This document shows, in pieces, positions 60,245 to 64,000 of a DNA stretch of 64,000 bases (positions are counted from its first letter, which is position 1; every line of letters begins with the position of its first letter). The DNA comes from Bradyrhizobium jicamae (lineage in GTDB: Bacteria > Pseudomonadota > Alphaproteobacteria > Rhizobiales > Xanthobacteraceae), in the NCBI RefSeq assembly GCF_018130695.1, contig NZ_JAFCJX010000001.1, positions 535,347 through 599,346 on the forward strand. The letters run 5' to 3'. The position numbers were made by a program, and so were the translations under genes. The notes beneath the pieces are model-generated. The model made no database searches. It was not told the DNA's origin and saw nothing but the letters and a program-made list of their open reading frames with translations.

Positions 60245-60283
60245 CTTCGCCCCGAATTCCCAACTGCAATCGGGGCGCAGTAA

Positions 60284-60321
60284 CCCGATTCAATCGGGCG
60301 CGGCTTTTGCGTACGCGCAAA
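60284..60321. promoter_or_regulatory. Two palindromes upstream of the TonB receptor
   Basis: CCCGATT-C-AATCGGG (60284-60298) and TTTGCG-TACG-CGCAAA (60306-60321) are near-perfect dyads, 40-77 bases before the receptor start. They are candidate operators or leader hairpins for iron or siderophore control. They do not resemble a Fur or Irr box by eye. Confidence 0.4.
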
Positions 60322-60391
60322 TCACCTTTGATGACCGCTTGAGTCTCTCCAAACCGAAATGTGTGGCAACGTTTCCGCCAGCGCGCGGCGG

Positions 60392-61231
60392 TCAGCGACG
60401 CCGGCTCGGCGCGTGTCCGAACCGCTTCCGGAATGCGGTCGCGAAATTCGCGGGATGCGCGTAGCCGACGCGGTAGGCCGCCTCGGTGACCGACAGCTGC
60501 CGGTGAATCAGCAGCTCGCGTGCGACGTCGAGCCGCAGGTTGCGCAGATAGTCCGCCGCGCTGACGCCGAAGGCCATGCGGAACTGCTGGTTGAAGGTGC
60601 GGCGGCCAAGTCCCGCGCATTCCGCCAGCTCTGCGATGCTCCAGGGATGGCGCAGATCGGCATTGATCGCATCCTTGACCGCCTGCAATCGCATCCGTCC
60701 GGGGGCCGCCGGCGGGCCGCGATCCGCGCGCCTGCCGAACAGGGCATGGGCCAGGATTTCCGTCGCATGTGCGCCGAGCAGCAGTCGCCCTCCGTCGCCC
60801 ACAATCGGCGGTGACAGCATGTCCTGGGCGATGACCACGAGCCGCGGTGGCGCCCTGACCGCGACGACGGCGATGTGATCCAGCGTCCCGTCGAACAGCG
60901 CAAGAAATCGCGCTTCGAGACCGAGCCGCACGATCGACCGGTGCGGAAAGAACAGGCCGGTTGCCGGGCGACCAAAGGATTCCGCCACGGGATCCTCGAT
61001 CGAGACCGGCGCGCGTGCCGCGAGCACGGTCAATTCGCCTTCGCTAGCACCCGCCTCCGGCGCGACCGACAGCAACAGGCCGGGTTTCATGCGGCCCGGC
61101 CCGGCCTGCTCGCCGATCGACCGCAAGCCGTCGCGCAGCAACAGGCAGCCGGGCAGCTCGAGCCATTGCGCGCGCCCATCTGCCCAGCGTCCGGCAGTAC
61201 CGGCCTCATCAATCGTCAGGGAGCTCGTCAA
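60392..61231 (-). CDS. AraC-family transcriptional regulator (PchR-like)
   Basis: A 279-residue regulator. The C-terminal roughly 100 residues have both AraC helix-turn-helix units: WSIAELAECAGLGRRTFNQQFRMAFG and LSVTEAAYRVGYAHPANFATAFRKRFG. The N-terminal domain is unlike sugar-binding AraC proteins and fits the PchR group, which senses siderophores. The start is a TTG at 61231 and is uncertain, as no in-frame ATG occurs before residue 48. It directly precedes the siderophore receptor on the same strand. Confidence 0.87.
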   Translation of the reverse strand: MTSSLTIDEAGTAGRWADGRAQWLELPGCLLLRDGLRSIGEQAGPGRMKPGLLLSVAPEAGASEGELTVLAARAPVSIEDPVAESFGRPATGLFFPHRSIVRLGLEARFLALFDGTLDHIAVVAVRAPPRLVVIAQDMLSPPIVGDGGRLLLGAHATEILAHALFGRRADRGPPAAPGRMRLQAVKDAINADLRHPWSIAELAECAGLGRRTFNQQFRMAFGVSAADYLRNLRLDVARELLIHRQLSVTEAAYRVGYAHPANFATAFRKRFGHAPSRRR

Positions 61232-61377
61232 CTTTCGAACGCAGGACTCGCATCGATCACCGCGCCGTGACTATGACGATCGCGCGCCGCACTCAATGCA
61301 GGGCACGACAGATTGGAGAGCTTCGAAATTAGATCGATTTCAATTCCACGGACCGGCGCGAGGCGCGCGTATCCGCA

Positions 61378-61650
61378 TCAATACGCCTGCTGACGATATT
61401 TCCGCGACTTCCGCACCGGTCCTGCATAATACGGATTGATGCTGCACATCGCGGCGCGGCCCGACGCCGTCGCGCGACATTGCGGCAGCGAGGTGTAGCT
61501 GCAATCGATATAATTGCCGCCGAACCTGCCGCCGTACACTTCAAGGCAGACGGGATAGCGCGGGTCATAGGTCTGCGCCTGGGCCGGCGAACCAAGCACG
61601 CAACCAAGGACGCAACCAAGCATCACGATCGCACAAGCTGTCAGACGCAT
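61378..61650 (-). CDS. DUF3551 small exported protein
   Basis: A 90-residue protein with a signal peptide (MRLTACAIVMLGCVLGCVLGSPAQA) and four cysteines in the mature part (PVCLEVYGG, YIDCSYTS, PQCRATASG, AAMCSINPYY). This cysteine pattern and the closing NPYY belong to DUF3551, which is abundant in Bradyrhizobium. The function is unknown; disulfide-bonded periplasmic protein is the likely state. Upstream on the same strand is another small exported protein. Confidence 0.85.
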   Translation of the reverse strand: MRLTACAIVMLGCVLGCVLGSPAQAQTYDPRYPVCLEVYGGRFGGNYIDCSYTSLPQCRATASGRAAMCSINPYYAGPVRKSRKYRQQAY

Positions 61651-61735
61651 CTGCGCCTCCTCATCACCGTCACATCAGCGACGGCAAGGGATTCGTGCCA
61701 TCGCGCGCCCTCCTTCGCACGAATGGCGGCGCGCG

Positions 61736-62020
61736 TCACGAGCGCGGAACGTGCCTGTAACGTCGCACCGGCAGCGGCCGCTCGCTGTTGCCGGGCGCAG
61801 GCGCGGTTTGCATCGCGCCATAAGCGCCATAGGCATTGCCCGCACCGTTCCGGGCCGCCTGCTCGGCGCCCCATGGCGTCAGCGCGCCGCCATTCAGAAC
61901 GTCGCGGTCGGGATGCGCGGCCTGGTAGGCTGCCGGCTCCGACGCCTGGCCAAAGGCAGGCGGCGCAAGGACAATTCCAGACAAAAGCACTGCGGCGGCT
62001 ACGGCCGTGAATTTGGCCAT
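61736..62020 (-). CDS. Small exported hypothetical protein
   Basis: A 94-residue protein with signal peptide MAKFTAVAAAVLLSGIVLAPPAFG. The mature part is rich in Ala, Gly and Tyr (GNAYGAYGAMQ) with no cysteine. ATG 62020 follows AGGAGAAG; the longer frame to 62254 is not supported. No family is recognised with certainty. It is divergent from the CMD-family gene by 213 bases. Confidence 0.7.
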   Translation of the reverse strand: MAKFTAVAAAVLLSGIVLAPPAFGQASEPAAYQAAHPDRDVLNGGALTPWGAEQAARNGAGNAYGAYGAMQTAPAPGNSERPLPVRRYRHVPRS

Positions 62021-62233
62021 GGCTCTTCTCCTAATGATGAATTGAACGCCCCGGCGAGGCAGACGGCCTCGGTCGGCTTCCAATTCCCAATTGGTGATGC
62101 AGTGCGGCAGGCCCAGAGGGCGGCATCTCACAATGCCGAGAGGGGCCGACAGGTGAGCGCCATGGCAGCAGGAACGAACGGCGCAACGCTCTGTTGAACA
62201 CGCCATTGGATTCGACAATCGAAGGCGTTGATC

Positions 62234-62935
62234 ATGCAACTCGTCTCGGAACAACGCGTCACCAGCCTCGACCCGGTGTTCGGCCCGATGGGAATCGAGG
62301 CAGGCAAGGCGATCTGGGGCGCGCAGGCGCTGTCAATGCGCGAGAAGGCCGTCCTGCTGATCGCGGCCGACCTCTGCGTTCCCGAGCTTGGCATGCCGCT
62401 CGAACTGCACGTCGGCATGGCGCTCGGCCAAGTGAAGATGTCGGTGGAGGATCTGCGCGAATTGCTCCGTCATATCGCACCTGATGCGGGCTTCAATATC
62501 GTCGCGATGGGATTTCAGCGGCTCGCCGAGATCGCCACCGAACTCGGCCACGACGTCTCGAGCACGGCATCACGGTCCTACGGCCGCGATGCGGTCTATG
62601 ACGACGCGACGCTTGCGACCCTGCGCAGGCTTGACTCCGATTTTGCCGACGAGATCGACCGGCTCAGCCGGCAGCTCTGGTCGAGGCCCGGCCTGTCGAT
62701 GCGGGAGCGATGCTTGGCCACGTTCGCTGTCGACGTCGTTGGCGGCACGCTCGGCGCGCCCTTTGTCGCGCATGTCAGGCTTGCACAAAAGGCCGGCCTC
62801 ACGCGAGCGGAACTGCAGGTCGCGCTCCGCGCGCTGGCGGAGTTCTCGATTCCGAAAGCCTGGCAGGCGCTGGTCGCGCTTGATGCCCTGCTCACCGATC
62901 GGCACGCGCCTGAAGCCCACAAGGAGGCATCATGA
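62234..62935 (+). CDS. Carboxymuconolactone decarboxylase (CMD/AhpD-like) family protein
   Basis: A 233-residue protein containing two CMD-type helical repeats: LSMREKAVLLIAADLC...LELHVGMAL and LSMRERCLATFAVDVVGG...FVAHVRLAQ. The AhpD-type CxxC motif is missing, so peroxidase activity is unlikely. The family includes gamma-carboxymuconolactone decarboxylases and many unassigned proteins. The start is ATG 62234 (TTG 62228 also possible). It overlaps the DUF3224 gene by four bases. Confidence 0.8.
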   Translation: MQLVSEQRVTSLDPVFGPMGIEAGKAIWGAQALSMREKAVLLIAADLCVPELGMPLELHVGMALGQVKMSVEDLRELLRHIAPDAGFNIVAMGFQRLAEIATELGHDVSSTASRSYGRDAVYDDATLATLRRLDSDFADEIDRLSRQLWSRPGLSMRERCLATFAVDVVGGTLGAPFVAHVRLAQKAGLTRAELQVALRALAEFSIPKAWQALVALDALLTDRHAPEAHKEAS

Positions 62936-63378
62936 CGACTCCCGACAAAGGCGAACACGTCACGACACGCGCCAAGGTCGAAGTCTCGAAATATCTGCGC
63001 GAGGTGCTCGACCATAGCGACGCCAGCGCAATGACCGTCGTCGAGACCCGGCTTGAGGAGCAATTCACCGGCGGCCTGGTCGGCACCGGTATTGCCACGC
63101 ACTTGCGCATCGAGCGCAACGACGGCACTGGCATGCTGACCTGCTATGAACGGATCACGGGCACGCTCGACGGCCGCAATGGGTCATTCCTGCTGCAGGC
63201 CAGCGGGTTCACCGACCGTCATCACCATGTCCATGGACAATGGGAAGTGATCGAAAATTCCGGCACCGGCGACCTCGCCGGCCTGCGAGGCTATGCGGCC
63301 TTTGCGGCGATGCCCGACAAGGCGTCAAAAACCGGCTGGTCGGCCGACACAGCGCTGACCTACTGGTTCGATCGCTAG
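62932..63378 (+). CDS. DUF3224 domain protein
   Basis: A 148-residue cytoplasmic protein with a lipocalin-like beta-barrel fold. GTGIATHLRIERNDGTG, YERITGTLDGRNGSFLLQASG and the closing SGTGDLAGLRGYAAF are the DUF3224 pattern. The function is unknown. ATG 62932 overlaps the CMD-family stop, with GGAGG upstream inside that gene, so the two products are probably made in similar amounts. Confidence 0.85.
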   Translation: MTTPDKGEHVTTRAKVEVSKYLREVLDHSDASAMTVVETRLEEQFTGGLVGTGIATHLRIERNDGTGMLTCYERITGTLDGRNGSFLLQASGFTDRHHHVHGQWEVIENSGTGDLAGLRGYAAFAAMPDKASKTGWSADTALTYWFDR

Positions 63379-63408
63379 CGAATCTATTGCTGCGCGGCGT
63401 CAGCAGGC

Positions 63409-63634
63409 GGGTGCGGCTGACCCGCCGCACCACGCCGATCAACGATTGGTCCGCGCCGAGCTTTGCTGCAAACGCCGCATCGCAGCCGTCGCAATCGCGC
63501 AAAGCACACCGTGGCTGCGCCGCCTCCCCGCTCGCATCGATCACGCGATAGCGGCCGGATTGCGCAAGCAGTTGCCGCACGCCGTCGCCGCTTCCTGCGG
63601 AGCCTGCGCCAAAAATCGAAATTTCCGAACGCAA
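63409..63634 (-). pseudogene. Decayed DUF2380-type gene fragment
   Basis: Read on the minus strand this segment gives VRQLLAQSGRYRVIDA, then ALRDCDGCDAAFAAKLGADQ and SLIGVVRRVSRT, which matches from memory the middle of DUF2380 proteins (inner CGGCD and LGAD blocks). The expected C-terminal third is lost after VSRT. The expected start, with IALIAFGNFDF, appears in another reading frame just upstream (63635-63690). This suggests a frameshift and truncation. Confidence 0.45.
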
Positions 63635-63717
63635 TCAAGGCGATTTGCCCTGTCCAGTCTCCCGCGCAAAAATATTCCCCTTTTCCGAACACCCAAATCA
63701 GCGCTATAACTCCGCCG

Positions 63718-64000
63718 TCTCACCCGACACGAGGGGCGCTCGCGAACGCCACGAACGTGGGTGCAGATGCGGTGGCCGCCGAGCGTGCGACAGGCGTGTG
63801 TGCGCAAGGCGGACGGTGAAGTCGTGTGGGCCTGCCGCCCCGATGCAGGTGGCAAGTCCGTGAGAGGCCCAAAGCCGATCGCGGATGATGGTGGCACAAA
63901 AGCAGAGTCGCACCAGGGCGAGCACGTATAAGCCGTAAAGCCATCGCGCAGGGAAGGCCGGATGCCTCCGCCGAACCTGTATGCTCGTGCGCGCACTTTT
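63718..64000 (+). repeat. Probable multicopy Bradyrhizobium sequence element
   Basis: This segment includes CACGAGGGGCG, GACGGTGAAGTCGTGTGG, AAGCCGTAAAGCCATCGCGC and, near the edge, ACCTGTATGCTCGTGCGCG. I recall closely similar 280-300 base sequences at many places in Bradyrhizobium and Rhodopseudomonas genomes, where parts are annotated as unlikely small proteins. It has no convincing coding potential here. It may run past the window edge. Its nature (non-coding RNA or decayed mobile repeat) is not known to me. Confidence 0.5.

Overview
The window looks like chromosomal DNA of Bradyrhizobium or a close relative. It is GC-rich and tightly packed with ATGA/GTGA gene overlaps. It carries a DUF3551 protein typical of that group, alphaproteobacterial palindromic repeats between convergent genes, and at the right edge a sequence I recall as multicopy in Bradyrhizobium. 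No rRNA, tRNA, CRISPR array, insertion sequence or prophage was seen. Names rest on motifs and remembered families; no search was run.

Region by region. (1) 1-6.2 kb is the tail of a CO-dehydrogenase/xanthine-dehydrogenase-type operon: the end of the molybdopterin subunit, a MoxR ATPase, a CoxE-like VWA protein, an amidohydrolase, a lactonase-like metallo-hydrolase, an SMP-30/isochorismatase fusion and an FMN reductase. (2) 6.2-14.8 kb is a LacI-controlled carbohydrate-acid locus: deacetylase-type amidohydrolase, LacI regulator, TRAP binding protein, fused TRAP permease, VOC protein, RuBisCO-like protein and DUF1537 kinase. (3) 14.8-38 kb is a catabolic supercluster with two MarR regulators and two operator families. 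Block A has an acyl-CoA dehydrogenase, a CoA ligase, two paralogous binding proteins, an isatin-hydrolase-like cyclase, a DUF35-SDR fusion with a cysteine-less thiolase, an Ohr protein, a racemase and a LivHMGF transporter. Block B has a gentisate-dioxygenase-like protein, a thioesterase, an EthD-like protein, an indolepyruvate:ferredoxin oxidoreductase-type pair and a second CoA ligase.

(4) 38-46.4 kb holds a membrane protein behind an array of TGTGACAG repeats, a serine hydrolase, a dicarboxylate/amino-acid symporter, a LysR regulator, an Asp/Glu-type racemase and a large protein joining a type I periplasmic-binding domain to a pentameric ligand-gated ion channel. (5) 46.4-48.2 kb is alanine dehydrogenase divergent from an Lrp/AsnC regulator. 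(6) 48.3-57.9 kb is a polyol operon: HAD phosphatase, SorC regulator, ABC transporter, SDR dehydrogenase, FGGY and PfkB kinases, with paired SorC-type operators. (7) 58-61.2 kb is a TonB siderophore receptor with its AraC regulator. (8) 61.4-64 kb holds small exported proteins, a CMD-family protein, a DUF3224 protein, a decayed DUF2380 gene and the repeat element.

The most interesting reading is that region 3 degrades an indole-3-acetate-type compound. The order would be CoA activation of a tertiary beta-hydroxy acid, thiolase/DUF35 retro-aldol cleavage to isatin, hydrolysis to isatinate, oxidative decarboxylation to anthraniloyl-CoA, then a gentisate-type ring cleavage. This is inference: the enzymes that would start the route and hydroxylate the ring are not in the window.
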